From Alkalihalobacterium sp048323755 (GTDB lineage: Bacteria > Bacillota > Bacilli > Bacillales > Bacillaceae_F), in the NCBI RefSeq assembly GCF_048323755.1, contig NZ_JBLWFS010000034.1, forward strand, positions 1-35,745: a stretch of DNA of 35,745 nucleotides, given 5' to 3'. The notes beneath the pieces were generated by a model. The model did no database searches and had not been told where the DNA came from. It saw only the letters and a list, made by a program, of their open reading frames with translations. Both the position numbers and the translations under genes were made by a program. Numbering within the stretch: position 1 is the stretch's first letter; each line of letters starts with the position of its first letter. Positions 15,034 through 23,136 of this stretch are shown piece by piece.

Positions 15034-15669
15034 ATGAAATTTGAACAACCTAAAATTCCGCAAGCTACAGCGAAACGATTGCCCTTGTATTATCGTTACT
15101 TAGAAAATCTGAATGCATCGGGAAAACAGCGTGTTTCTTCCTCAGAGTTGAGTGAAGCCGTCAAGGTTGACTCCGCGACGATTCGCCGTGATTTTTCTTA
15201 TTTTGGTGCATTAGGGAAAAAAGGGTACGGATATAATGTAAATTATTTACTTTCTTTTTTTCGAAAAACATTAGATCAGGATGAGTTGACAAAAGTAATT
15301 CTAATTGGAGTCGGAAATCTTGGTACAGCGTTCTTAAATTATAATTTTGCAAAAAATAATAATACAAAGATTGTTATGGCATTTGATGTGGATGAAGATA
15401 AGGTTGGACAAGAAATGGGTGGGGTTAAAATTTATAACCTGGCTGAACTAGAAAAACATTTAGACCCAGAAGTTACAGTAGCCATTTTAACAGTGCCTTC
15501 TCAATCTGCTCAAAAAATTGCGGACCGACTCGTTTCAGTAGGAATTAATGGTATTTTGAACTTTACGCCAGCACGATTAACAGTACCAGATAATGTTAGG
15601 GTTCACCATATCGATTTATCCGTTGAATTACAAGCGCTTATTTATTTTTTAAAGCATTATCCGTTATAA
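15034..15669 (+). CDS. rex: Redox-sensing transcriptional repressor Rex
   Basis: 211 aa. Rex binds DNA (TTGTGAA-N4-TTCACAA sites) when the NADH/NAD+ ratio is low and lets go when NADH rises, controlling anaerobic and fermentative genes. The N-terminal winged helix (about 14-80) includes VSSSELSEAVKVDSATIRRDFSYFG, where ATIRRDFSYFG is the recognition helix. The Rossmann fold starts at VILIGVGNLGTA (GxGxxG 92-97). Its C-terminal swap helix reads VELQALIYFLKHY. GGAGG precedes the ATG. Followed by tatAy as in B. subtilis (ydiH-ydiI-ydiJ). A candidate operator for this regulator lies at 19161 in this window. Confidence 0.97.
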   Translation: MKFEQPKIPQATAKRLPLYYRYLENLNASGKQRVSSSELSEAVKVDSATIRRDFSYFGALGKKGYGYNVNYLLSFFRKTLDQDELTKVILIGVGNLGTAFLNYNFAKNNNTKIVMAFDVDEDKVGQEMGGVKIYNLAELEKHLDPEVTVAILTVPSQSAQKIADRLVSVGINGILNFTPARLTVPDNVRVHHIDLSVELQALIYFLKHYPL

Positions 15670-15744
15670 TAGAGGATAAGCCTAGAAAGTAATTTTTAGT
15701 ATGACTATATAGAAAGTAACCACTTAACTTAGGAGGTGTAAGTT

Positions 15745-15927
15745 ATGCCATTAGGACCGGGAAGTTTAATTATTATTGGATTAGTCGCGTTATTAATCTT
15801 TGGACCTAAAAAGTTGCCTGCATTAGGGAAAGCCGCTGGTAATACTCTTCGTGAGTTCAAAAATGCAACAAAAGGTTTGGCTGATGACGACGATGATAAC
15901 AACAAGAAAAATGAGAAACAAAACTAG
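15745..15927 (+). CDS. tatAy: Twin-arginine translocase subunit TatA (TatAy type)
   Basis: 60 aa. TatA forms the size-variable pore component of the Tat pathway, which exports folded proteins. It has the standard layout: short N-terminus, one TM (SLIIIGLVALLIFG, about 6-19), hinge FGPKKLPALGKAAG, an amphipathic helix, and a very acidic-basic tail (DDDDDNNKKNEK). The SD AGGAGGT is strong. tatCy follows after 17 bp, so they form a minimal TatA-TatC system without TatB, as usual in Bacillus. Confidence 0.95.
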   Translation: MPLGPGSLIIIGLVALLIFGPKKLPALGKAAGNTLREFKNATKGLADDDDDNNKKNEKQN

Positions 15928-15944
15928 TTAGGATGGGTATTTAA

Positions 15945-16715
15945 ATGGAACAGAAAGACATGTCTGTGTATGACCATATAGGTGAATTACGTAGACGATT
16001 AATCATCGTCTTCGTCTTTTTTGCTATCGCTTTAATTGGTGGTTTATTTATTGCGAAACCGATTATTACCTTTCTTCAGACTGCACCGACTGCTCAAGAC
16101 ATTCCAATGAATGCCTTTAAGCCGACTGATCCGCTTCGAATATATATGACGTTTGCATTTTTTAGTGCATTTTTAATTATTTTTCCAGTCATTTTATATC
16201 AGCTATGGGCGTTTATTAGTCCTGGATTGCATGAAACGGAAAGGAAAGTAACTTTAGCCTATATTCCTATAGCATTTTTATTATTTCTTACAGGAATTTC
16301 ATTTTCCTATTTCATCTTGTTTCCGTTTATTATTCAATTTGTCGGTACGTTAGCAGGGCAATTAGGGATTAACGAGATGTATGGAATTAATGAATATTTT
16401 ACATTTCTCTTTCAGTTAACAATACCGTTTGGTCTACTGTTCCAAATGCCAGTCGTTATTATGTTCTTAACACGATTAGGGATTGTAACACCCGCTTTTC
16501 TAGGAAAGGTTAGAAAGTTCGCGTACTTTGGCCTTCTCGTAATTGCAGGTTTAATTACACCACCTGAATTAATTTCACATTTAATGGTAACTGTTCCGTT
16601 ACTCATGCTTTACGAAATTAGTATTGTCATATCGAGAGTTGCGTATCGAAAAGCACAACGCCTTGAAGCAGAACGCCTTAAAGAAGAACAGACTGAAAAT
16701 GAAAACCACGCTTAG
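15945..16715 (+). CDS. tatCy: Twin-arginine translocase subunit TatC (TatCy type)
   Basis: 256 aa. TatC is the membrane receptor that reads the twin-arginine signal. Six hydrophobic helices are evident. The cytoplasmic N-terminus carries the signature YDHIGELRRRL with Glu14 and Arg16-18, which contacts the signal peptide; further family blocks are FISPGLHETER and FLTRLGIVTP. The last 30 residues are a charged Glu/Lys-rich tail. Ends at a strong terminator; the tat pair is followed by inserted DNA instead of ydiK. Confidence 0.96.
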   Translation: MEQKDMSVYDHIGELRRRLIIVFVFFAIALIGGLFIAKPIITFLQTAPTAQDIPMNAFKPTDPLRIYMTFAFFSAFLIIFPVILYQLWAFISPGLHETERKVTLAYIPIAFLLFLTGISFSYFILFPFIIQFVGTLAGQLGINEMYGINEYFTFLFQLTIPFGLLFQMPVVIMFLTRLGIVTPAFLGKVRKFAYFGLLVIAGLITPPELISHLMVTVPLLMLYEISIVISRVAYRKAQRLEAERLKEEQTENENHA

Positions 16716-16745
16716 GCTGCATTCCACGAATGCAGCCTTTTCTTA
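16714..16745 (+). terminator. tatCy terminator
   Basis: Perfect 11-bp stem AGGCTGCATTC / GAATGCAGCCT, 3-nt loop, tail TTTTCTT. The hairpin begins at the stop codon. Confidence 0.92.
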
Positions 16746-16770
16746 TCTCGATATGAGGGTGTATGTGTAG

Positions 16771-16853
16771 GGTGCCAGGCACCTTTAATGCACTGCACTG
16801 ATAAAGGTGCCAGGTACCTTTACTACACTGCACTGGTAAAGGTGGGGGACAAC
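16771..16853. repeat. 35-bp tandem repeat with GGTGCC palindrome (2 copies plus part)
   Basis: Unit 1 (16771-16805) and unit 2 (16806-16840) match at 31 of 35 positions; a third unit starts at 16841 (GGTG) and breaks off. Each unit begins with a palindrome: GGTGCCAGGCACC in unit 1 and GGTGCCAGGTACC in unit 2, followed by TTT and CACTGCACTG. It lies between the tatCy terminator and mtnE and marks the left edge of the block that is inserted relative to B. subtilis. Confidence 0.85.
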
Positions 16854-16928
16854 ACGGTCATTGACAAAAACGGTTATGCTTCATACGATGGGTTTAGTTT
16901 AATAAAGCAATGAAATGTAGGTGAAGAG

Positions 16929-18104
16929 ATGAAACAGTTTCAAATGAATCAGACGATGACAGAATTACCGAAGCAATATTTTGCGAGTTTAGTCGCTAAA
17001 GTAGGGGCCTTAGTCAAAGAAGGTGCGGATATTATTAATCTGGGCCAAGGAAACCCTGACCAACCGACACCTGAACATGTTGTTTCAAGTTTAAAAGAGG
17101 CAGCTGATCTTCCCCAGTATCATAAATATCCACCTTTTCGCGGATATCCATTTCTAAAAGAAGCGATTGTTGAATTTTATAAACGAGAATATAATGTAGA
17201 ACTCGATCCTAACAAAGAAGTGTGTATCCTCTTTGGCGGAAAGGGTGGACTTGTTGAAATTAGTCAATGCTTATTAAACCCAGGAGAGGTAGCCCTTGTT
17301 CCAGACCCAGGTTATCCGGATTACTGGTCAGGTGTTGCTCTTGCTGGAGGCAGAATGGAAATGATGCCCCTAAAGAAAGAGAACGGTTTTCTTCCTAACT
17401 ATAGTGAAATTCAAGAAGAGGCATTAAAGCAAGCGAAGCTGATGTTCTTAAACTATCCGAACAATCCAACCGGTGCAACTGCTTCAAAGGAATTCTACGA
17501 TGAAACGGTAACCTTCGCAAAACAGAATGATTTTTGTGTCGTTCATGATTTTGCTTATGGTGGTATCGGTTTTGATGGGCAAAAGCCAGTAAGCTTTCTT
17601 CAATCCGAAGGAGCAAAAGAAATAGGAATTGAAATTTATACATTATCGAAGACATATAATATGGCAGGGTGGCGTGTCGCTTTTGCGGTTGGGAATGCTT
17701 CAGTGATTGAAATGCTTAACCTTTACCAGGATCATATGTATGTCAGCTTGTTTGGAGCGATCCAGCAGGCAGCAGCTACCGCCCTTCTTAGTCCGCAAAC
17801 ATGCGTCGATGAGTTAGTGAAAAAATATGAAGGACGTCGCAACGTCCTAATTGAAGGGTTACAGTCGATCGGTTGGAAGGTAACAGCCCCAAGCGGTTCA
17901 TTCTTTGCTTGGTTACCGTGTCCAGAAGGAATGAGTTCTGAAGAATTTGCCGACATCCTGTTGTACGAAGCGCATATAGCTGTTGCACCAGGTCGAGGAT
18001 TTGGAGAAAGTGGGGAAGGCTACGTTCGAGTCGGCCTTTTAGAAGAAGAATATCGGTTATTAGAAGCAGTGGAACGGATTAAAAAACTTGAACTCTTTAA
18101 GTAG
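16929..18104 (+). CDS. mtnE: Methionine-salvage aminotransferase MtnE
   Basis: 391 aa, a class I PLP aminotransferase. In B. subtilis, MtnE converts 2-keto-4-methylthiobutyrate to methionine, the last step of the methylthioadenosine salvage pathway. The opening (LPKQYFASLVAKV, INLGQGNPDQPTPEH) and FLNYPNNPTGATASK, VVHDFAYGGIGFDG and IEIYTLSKTYNMAGWR are very close to what I recall of YkrV/MtnE. Lys241 binds PLP, Asp207 the ring nitrogen; Arg249 and the Arg of EGYVRVGL bind carboxylates. The pathway genes mtnK, mtnA, mtnW, mtnX, mtnB and mtnD are not in this window. No SAM riboswitch precedes it. mtnU follows after 18 bp. Confidence 0.88.
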   Translation: MKQFQMNQTMTELPKQYFASLVAKVGALVKEGADIINLGQGNPDQPTPEHVVSSLKEAADLPQYHKYPPFRGYPFLKEAIVEFYKREYNVELDPNKEVCILFGGKGGLVEISQCLLNPGEVALVPDPGYPDYWSGVALAGGRMEMMPLKKENGFLPNYSEIQEEALKQAKLMFLNYPNNPTGATASKEFYDETVTFAKQNDFCVVHDFAYGGIGFDGQKPVSFLQSEGAKEIGIEIYTLSKTYNMAGWRVAFAVGNASVIEMLNLYQDHMYVSLFGAIQQAAATALLSPQTCVDELVKKYEGRRNVLIEGLQSIGWKVTAPSGSFFAWLPCPEGMSSEEFADILLYEAHIAVAPGRGFGESGEGYVRVGLLEEEYRLLEAVERIKKLELFK

Positions 18105-18122
18105 AATGGGAGGCCTTTACTA

Positions 18123-18911
18123 ATGAAAATTGCGATTTACCAAATGGATATTATTCCAGGTGCCCCTGAAGAAAACCACAAAAAAGTAAAACAGTGGTTC
18201 GAACAAGCAGCAAGCCAAGAAGAAAAGCCGGATGTCGTTGTCCTGCCGGAAATGTGGACAACAGCTTATACATTAACTTCTTTAGATCAAGTCGCAGAAA
18301 ATGATCAGAAACAAACAGCCACCCTATTAAGTGAGCTCGCTAAGCAATACGCAGTAAATGTCGTTGGGGGCTCTATCGCAACAAAAGAGGGAGATAACAT
18401 TTACAATCGAGCACTCGTATTTAATCGAAGCGGTGAACAAGTTCATCAGTATGATAAGATCCATCTCGTTCCGATGTTAAATGAACATCTATATTTAGCA
18501 GGCGGTCAGGAAAGAGTTCAATCATTTGAACTCGATGGCGTTAAAGTAGGTGTCATCATTTGTTATGACCTACGTTTTCCGGAACTGGCTCGCTCGCTAG
18601 CTTTAGCAGGAACTGAAGTGCTATTTATCGTTGCTGAATGGCCAGAAGCGCGTCAAAGTCATTGGACGACATTACAACAAGCCAGAGCGATTGAAAATCA
18701 AATGTACGTTGTGTCATCCAACCGAGTGGGCACGTATGACGGAGTTGAATTTTGCGGGCGCTCACTCGTTATTAATCCTTGGGGAGATACAGTCGCTCAA
18801 GGAACGCAGGACAAAGAAGAAACGATCACAGCGAATTTGCAATTAAAAGATGTAAAAGAGGTTCGTCATAATGTTCCTGTGTTTAAAAGTAGAGTGCCGA
18901 ACTTATACTAA
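18123..18911 (+). CDS. mtnU: Carbon-nitrogen hydrolase, MtnU type
   Basis: 262 aa, nitrilase superfamily. Catalytic triad Glu43 (LPEMW), Lys112 (YDKIHLVPM) and Cys147 (IICYDLRFPE), all in canonical blocks. The family includes omega-amidase (Nit2) enzymes that hydrolyse ketoglutaramate/ketosuccinamate; in salvage this would remove the by-product of a glutamine-dependent MtnE reaction. Strong SD (GGGAGG) and an 18-bp gap from mtnE indicate one operon. The pairing with mtnE is the reason for the mtnU name; on sequence alone it is only a carbon-nitrogen family hydrolase. Confidence 0.85.
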   Translation: MKIAIYQMDIIPGAPEENHKKVKQWFEQAASQEEKPDVVVLPEMWTTAYTLTSLDQVAENDQKQTATLLSELAKQYAVNVVGGSIATKEGDNIYNRALVFNRSGEQVHQYDKIHLVPMLNEHLYLAGGQERVQSFELDGVKVGVIICYDLRFPELARSLALAGTEVLFIVAEWPEARQSHWTTLQQARAIENQMYVVSSNRVGTYDGVEFCGRSLVINPWGDTVAQGTQDKEETITANLQLKDVKEVRHNVPVFKSRVPNLY

Positions 18912-19126
18912 AACTTTATTTCACTACTTCAGTATAGCCAGTTGATATTGAACTAGAGCCGGTGAAGCAATCACCATCCAGAAATGTCCCTTTCTTTTTC
19001 AAGGTAATGGAGGAAAATGAAAAAGAAAGGGGCGACCTAAAAGGCGAGGGTAGGGAAGTACTGGGGCTTTAGAACTCTAGTAGAGGGATTTTTTTTGAAC
19101 AGTTTGTGAAAAAGTGAGCAAACTTG
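18912..19126. other. Non-coding stretch with a long hairpin, mtnU to DoxX gene
   Basis: The notable element is an inverted repeat at 18987-19032: CCCTTTCTTTTTCA and TGAAAAAGAAAGGG (14-bp perfect stem, 16-nt loop). It has no T-run behind it, so it is not a standard terminator. Further on, CTCT-AGT-AGAG plus GGATTTTTTTT near 19074-19096 is a weak terminator that could end the mtn operon. The ATG-start 21-codon frame across the hairpin is probably chance. Confidence 0.45.
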
Positions 19127-19155
19127 TAGACACAGGTCAAATAGTGCTTTATTAT
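19127..19155 (+). promoter_or_regulatory. Promoter of the DoxX-type gene
   Basis: TAGACA (19127-19132), 17-bp spacer, TATTAT (19150-19155): each box one mismatch from consensus. The Rex operator begins 6 bp downstream, over the expected start of transcription. Confidence 0.65.
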
Positions 19156-19160
19156 ATAAA

Positions 19161-19178
19161 ATGTGAAACACTTCACAA
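19161..19178. promoter_or_regulatory. Rex operator (TGTGAA-N4-TTCACA)
   Basis: ATGTGAAACACTTCACAA matches the Rex consensus TTGTGAA-N4-TTCACAA at 13 of 14 defined positions, with perfect 6-bp arms. It covers the +1 region of the promoter in front of the DoxX gene, a classical repressor position. A second half-site TTGTGAA lies at 19104-19110 upstream of the -35 box. The rex gene is 4 kb away in the same window. Confidence 0.82.
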
Positions 19179-19242
19179 ACAGAGCATTCAAACTTGTCGC
19201 GACCAGGTGAAATGTAAACAACAGCCTAGAGGAGGAATAAAC

Positions 19243-19770
19243 ATGTTTGGTCAGTTTCTTAGAAATCATTCAATTTCAGCGGGGATCCTTTTATTCTTAC
19301 GCGTTTATCTAGGATGGGCATGGTTAACAGCTGGCTGGTCAAAGATTACTGGAGATTTTCATGCTGGTGGTTATTTGCAAGGTTCCGTATCTAATCCTGT
19401 ATTACAGGGAGAGGCGATGATCTATCCGAATTACGTTGCATTTCTAGAAAGATTTGCAATACCGAACGCTGAGATATTTAGTTTTATGGTGGCATGGGGA
19501 GAATTCCTCGTTGGTTTAGGACTTATCCTTGGAGTTTTAACAACTGCAGCTGCATTCTTTGGGGTTATGATGAACTTTGCCTTTATGTTTGCCGGAACGA
19601 TTTCAACTAATCCTTGGATGTTACTAATCTCAATGTTTATCTTAGCGGCAGGAGCCAATGCAGGTCGTTACGGTGGAGACCGTTGGGTATTACCGTATTT
19701 ACGCCAACTGTTTATGAGAAAATCAGGAAATTCAATGTTAGAGGAAAAGAAAGTCATTAAAGTTGCTTAA
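19243..19770 (+). CDS. DoxX-family membrane protein
   Basis: 175 aa from the ATG preceded by GGAGG at 7-8 nt; an in-frame extension to 19114 would run through the promoter and operator and is rejected. Four TM helices typical of DoxX: FLRVYLGWAWLTAGWSK (with the conserved first-helix GW..AGWxK pattern), FSFMVAWGEFLVGLGLILG, AAAFFGVMMNFAFMFAG, and WMLLISMFILAAGANAGR; the C-terminal GGDRWVLPYL is also family-like. Some DoxX proteins are subunits of quinone-linked oxidoreductases, others act in thiol/redox homeostasis. The Rex site suggests it responds to NADH. A single gene ending in a terminator. Confidence 0.88.
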   Translation: MFGQFLRNHSISAGILLFLRVYLGWAWLTAGWSKITGDFHAGGYLQGSVSNPVLQGEAMIYPNYVAFLERFAIPNAEIFSFMVAWGEFLVGLGLILGVLTTAAAFFGVMMNFAFMFAGTISTNPWMLLISMFILAAGANAGRYGGDRWVLPYLRQLFMRKSGNSMLEEKKVIKVA

Positions 19771-19841
19771 CAAGTTACAATCACGATCAATCTATCTTCA
19801 ATCTTGACTATCGCTTTACCCCTCAAAAATAAACAATTTAG

Positions 19842-19904
19842 GAAGCTGCTTATGAAATGGGTGTCAGTCATTGGACTCATAACAAAAAGGTAGCTTCTTT
19901 TTTT
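19842..19904 (+). terminator. Terminator after the DoxX gene
   Basis: A two-part hairpin: outer stem GAAGCT / AGCTTC, inner stem TTATGA / TCATAA, then TTTTTTT. It lies 70 bp after the stop codon. The following 245 bp up to the MFS gene show no gene. Confidence 0.82.
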
Positions 19905-20149
19905 CATTAATTCATTGTTCTTACTATTCTGTGTAATGCATTGTTTTAAGGGAATTAAAAGCTGAGGCATGGCTAGCTAATGAATATTAATCTGATGAGT
20001 TTAAATAATTTAACTTATAACTTATAATGGCATCTAAAGCCCGTTCCCTCTCCAAACCCCCTAACAACTGGAAAACAAATTAGTACCGAAACAACTTGAT
20101 CCGTGGTATAGTTATATTAATTATTTCGAAAGGCGAAATGGTGGGTTGT

Positions 20150-21568
20150 ATGGGGAAAATATCTGATAAATGGATGGTCGTCATAGCAGTTTTGATCGGG
20201 ACCTTCACGTTAATTTTAAATAATAGTATGCTCAATCCAGCAGTACCGCAGCTTATGAACGTATTTGATACAGATGCGGTTTCGACAGGTTGGGTCATTA
20301 CAATCTTTATGGTAACTATGGGTATGATCATGCCGGTTACTGGGTTTTTAGGTGACAAATGGGGGAAAAAACGGTTATACATCATCGGGTTAAGTATCTT
20401 TGTAATAGGCTCCATCTTAGGATCTTTTTCATGGAATCTATCGTCACTGATTTTTTTTAGAGGACTTCAAGGAATTGGTGGAGGTATCATGATGCCTTTA
20501 TCGATGGCACTAATATTTGCTAATTTTCCGCGTAAAGAAAGAGGTCTTGCAACGGGCGTTTACGGTGTAGCTGCGATGATGGCACCGACGGTTGGACCAA
20601 CGATCGGCGGAATTATTATCGAGACAGGCAGCTGGCATTATCTATTTTTATGTAATGTCCCAGTAGGATTATTAGGAATTTGGTTTGCATCAAAATATTT
20701 AAAAGAAACGGAACTCAATAAGTCGATTACGTTTGATCGTTGGGGATTTATTACAGTAACTCTAGGGGTCGGATTAATCCTCCTTGCCTTAGGGCGAACA
20801 TCTAGTCTGGAGCATTTAACTTACGCATCGAATATCGTTTTAATTATCGTCGGATTGATTAGTTTAGTTTTATTTGTAATGATCGAGAAAAAACAAAAGT
20901 TTCCACTCTTAGATTTATCTATATTTAAAATTACAACGTATTCGTTAAGCGTTTGGATTTCAGGAATTACGTCTATTGGCCTATTTGGAGGTATTTTCCT
21001 TTTGCCTCTCCTCTTACAAAATGTATATGGCTACAACGCCATTACGACTGGTCTTGTATTCTTGCCAGCTGCGTTATTAACTGGGATTTTCATGACGGTC
21101 GGAGGGAGGCTTCTCGATAAAAAAGGGGCAACAGGTATTGTAACGGTAGGGTTAATTATATCTGCTATAAGTACATTTTTATTAGGTATTATGACGATGG
21201 AAACATCACTAGCTTTCATTATTATCATTATGGCGATCAGAGGAATTGGTTTTGGACTATGCAGTATGCCTGCAACGACAGCAGGTATGAATGCTATTCC
21301 TGAACAAATCGTTTCTAGAGGTTCGGCAATGAATAATGTATTAAGGCAAATGAGTTCCGCCTTAGGAATTGTTTTCATTTCTATTTATTATGAAGTAAGA
21401 AAAGCACAACTTTTTGCAGTAGAAGGTTCTGTTGAATTGGCGAACTTACAAGCCATTAATGAAGGCTTTATCATTCTAGCTGTTCTTACCGCAATTACGG
21501 TACCAGTCGGTTATTTACTCGGGAAAACGTCAAAAGAGGCGCCAGTCCAAGAAAAAAGTGTCTCCTAA
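20150..21568 (+). CDS. MFS drug:H+ antiporter, DHA2 (EmrB/QacA) family
   Basis: 472 aa with about 14 hydrophobic helices, the DHA2 number. Motif A is GFLGDKWGKKRL between helices 2 and 3; the antiporter motif C region is YGVAAMMAPTVGPTIGG in helix 5; helix 1 holds the conserved TFTLILNNSMLNPAVPQL block. It is likely a proton-driven exporter of hydrophobic or cationic compounds; the substrate cannot be told. The start at MGKISDKW (20150) is chosen because residues before it are not membrane-like and GGTGGG precedes it; ATG 20138 is a close alternative. Stands alone; no TetR/MarR regulator adjacent. Confidence 0.88.
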   Translation: MGKISDKWMVVIAVLIGTFTLILNNSMLNPAVPQLMNVFDTDAVSTGWVITIFMVTMGMIMPVTGFLGDKWGKKRLYIIGLSIFVIGSILGSFSWNLSSLIFFRGLQGIGGGIMMPLSMALIFANFPRKERGLATGVYGVAAMMAPTVGPTIGGIIIETGSWHYLFLCNVPVGLLGIWFASKYLKETELNKSITFDRWGFITVTLGVGLILLALGRTSSLEHLTYASNIVLIIVGLISLVLFVMIEKKQKFPLLDLSIFKITTYSLSVWISGITSIGLFGGIFLLPLLLQNVYGYNAITTGLVFLPAALLTGIFMTVGGRLLDKKGATGIVTVGLIISAISTFLLGIMTMETSLAFIIIIMAIRGIGFGLCSMPATTAGMNAIPEQIVSRGSAMNNVLRQMSSALGIVFISIYYEVRKAQLFAVEGSVELANLQAINEGFIILAVLTAITVPVGYLLGKTSKEAPVQEKSVS

Positions 21569-21580
21569 TTCAAGTCTCCG

Positions 21581-21614
21581 ATAAAAGCACTCCTTCTTAC
21601 AGGGAGTGCTTTTA
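21581..21614. terminator. Bidirectional terminator between the two MFS genes
   Basis: Stem ATAAAAGCACTCC / GGAGTGCTTTTAT with a 9-nt loop; A-run and T-run on either side let it work for both converging genes. Confidence 0.9.
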
Positions 21615-21649
21615 TCGTATCTAGTTTTTAGTCAATGCATAGACAGTGC

Positions 21650-22903
21650 TTACATGCTCTTCGTAGAGTTGTTAACGACATTTGCATCCCGATCTTTACC
21701 TGCTCTTAAAAATAAAAACGCAATGACCATAGTGATTGCAGCAGTAAAAAATAAGCTGTCTTTTCCGAAGAGATCCATCATGGTGCCGAGTAGAAACGGC
21801 GCAATAATCGCTGATGACATTGAAAATAAATAATATATACCAGTGTATAAACCAATTTTAGATGTGCCACCTAAATCACTAACTAAAGCATAAGCTTGCA
21901 CATTTATACACGCCCAAGCTATACCAGCTAGGAAAAGAACGATTCGAACAAACAGTAAGCCTTCTAAAAAGGGAATAACAGCAAACAAGATCGGTAGGAA
22001 GATAAGACCTACTAACATTAAGGGCTTTTTACCAAAACGTGTTCCAAGTAAACCAGCGGGAATGGCAAATAAAACAAAAGATAAGCTGAAAAATCCAAGC
22101 GTTACACCAGCTTCACCGCCTGTCAGCCCTAATTGCTCAGTGGCCCAGATTGAAAAAAGCGCTTCAACACCTGTATAGCCGATGAAATATAAGAAAATTG
22201 CCAAAAAGATAAAAAGCTTGCCACGGTTTTCTTTAAGAAATAAATTCTTTATTCCGTCCTTTAATGTTTTCAATGCCTGCGTTTCCTCTTGATCTCCTGC
22301 TGTATTCTCAGTGAACGGAGGATTACGGTCAATCACTAAATACAATAAGATAAACGCAACGAATAAAATGCATCCACCAATGACAAAAGGAAAGAGTCGG
22401 TCTACGTCAAATAGAGGAGAAAGGATAAATAAGGCGATTATCGCACCCACACCGCCCATAAAATTAACAACCCCATTTGCAGTCGAACGGTTTGTTGGTG
22501 GAGTGTGGTCAGGCATGAGAGAAATGACTGGTGCACGGTATATGGTCATTGCTAATAGAAAAACAATATCAATGGTTAAAAGAATGAAAAGACCAATACC
22601 TGAAACAAAGGGCAAGAGTGCAAATGTAATCGCAGCCAATGGCATTCCGACAGCTATAAATGGAAGTCGTTGTCCAAGTGGAGATTTAACCCGGTCCGAC
22701 CAAGCGCCGATAACTGGAATTAATAAAACGGCGAGTAAATTATCAATCCCCATAATGGCTCCACGTATCGCACTACTTTCAATATAATCTCCAAGAATGA
22801 GTGGCATAAATGTATTATAGATCGTCCAAACGAGCATTAAAGCGAGAAAACCACTACCAATTACTGCAATTTTCCCGTAAGAAAATGTATGTTCTCTGTT
22901 CAT
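21650..22903 (-). CDS. MFS transporter, SLC45/sugar-cation symporter-like
   Basis: 417 aa, about 12 TM helices. The first helices with YNTFMPLIL and the loop GAWSDRVKSPLGQRLPF between helices 2 and 3 resemble the SLC45 / sucrose-maltose symporter type of MFS (SDR..S..GRRRPF pattern), not drug efflux. GYTGVEALFSIWATEQLG marks helix 7. It might take up a sugar or glycoside with a cation; the substrate is unknown. The ATG has AGGAG upstream at 6-9 nt. Convergent with the DHA2 gene and followed upstream by about 280 bp of non-coding DNA with two large palindromes. Confidence 0.82.
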   Translation of the reverse strand: MNREHTFSYGKIAVIGSGFLALMLVWTIYNTFMPLILGDYIESSAIRGAIMGIDNLLAVLLIPVIGAWSDRVKSPLGQRLPFIAVGMPLAAITFALLPFVSGIGLFILLTIDIVFLLAMTIYRAPVISLMPDHTPPTNRSTANGVVNFMGGVGAIIALFILSPLFDVDRLFPFVIGGCILFVAFILLYLVIDRNPPFTENTAGDQEETQALKTLKDGIKNLFLKENRGKLFIFLAIFLYFIGYTGVEALFSIWATEQLGLTGGEAGVTLGFFSLSFVLFAIPAGLLGTRFGKKPLMLVGLIFLPILFAVIPFLEGLLFVRIVLFLAGIAWACINVQAYALVSDLGGTSKIGLYTGIYYLFSMSSAIIAPFLLGTMMDLFGKDSLFFTAAITMVIAFLFLRAGKDRDANVVNNSTKSM

Positions 22904-23060
22904 AGATATCTCCTAAATTAAAATAATTAATGCTCTATTATATTCCCATCGATATCCTATCTTTCCTGTGGATTTACAATTTTCTTACAGTACTTTTACA
23001 ATCTCTACAATTAGATAAAATGAAAGTGTCAGGGATTATGCTGATTTAAGACATCACAAA

Positions 23061-23125
23061 AAGAGGCTGGTTCATACGCATTTATTCCTCTTGAGAGAGT
23101 ATGCATGCTTATGAACCAGCCTCTT
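23061..23125. terminator. Long inverted repeat, likely terminator of ydiL-ydiK
   Basis: A perfect 15-bp stem AAGAGGCTGGTTCAT / ATGAACCAGCCTCTT with a 35-nt loop. Read on the minus strand it is followed by TTTTTGTG, so it can end the ydiL-ydiK transcript. The long loop is unusual for a terminator and holds a smaller GCAT/ATGC pairing. Confidence 0.6.
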
Positions 23126-23136
23126 GATTATTGATC

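Noticed and set aside
16746..16928. Possible SAM riboswitch before mtnE
   Set aside because: The region is taken up by the 35-bp repeat and lacks the S-box core.
19008..19073. 21-codon frame over the hairpin after mtnU
   Set aside because: No ribosome site; the sequence is better explained by the inverted repeat.
19114..19242. N-terminal extension of the DoxX protein
   Set aside because: It would run through the promoter and Rex operator; a strong SD sits before ATG 19243.
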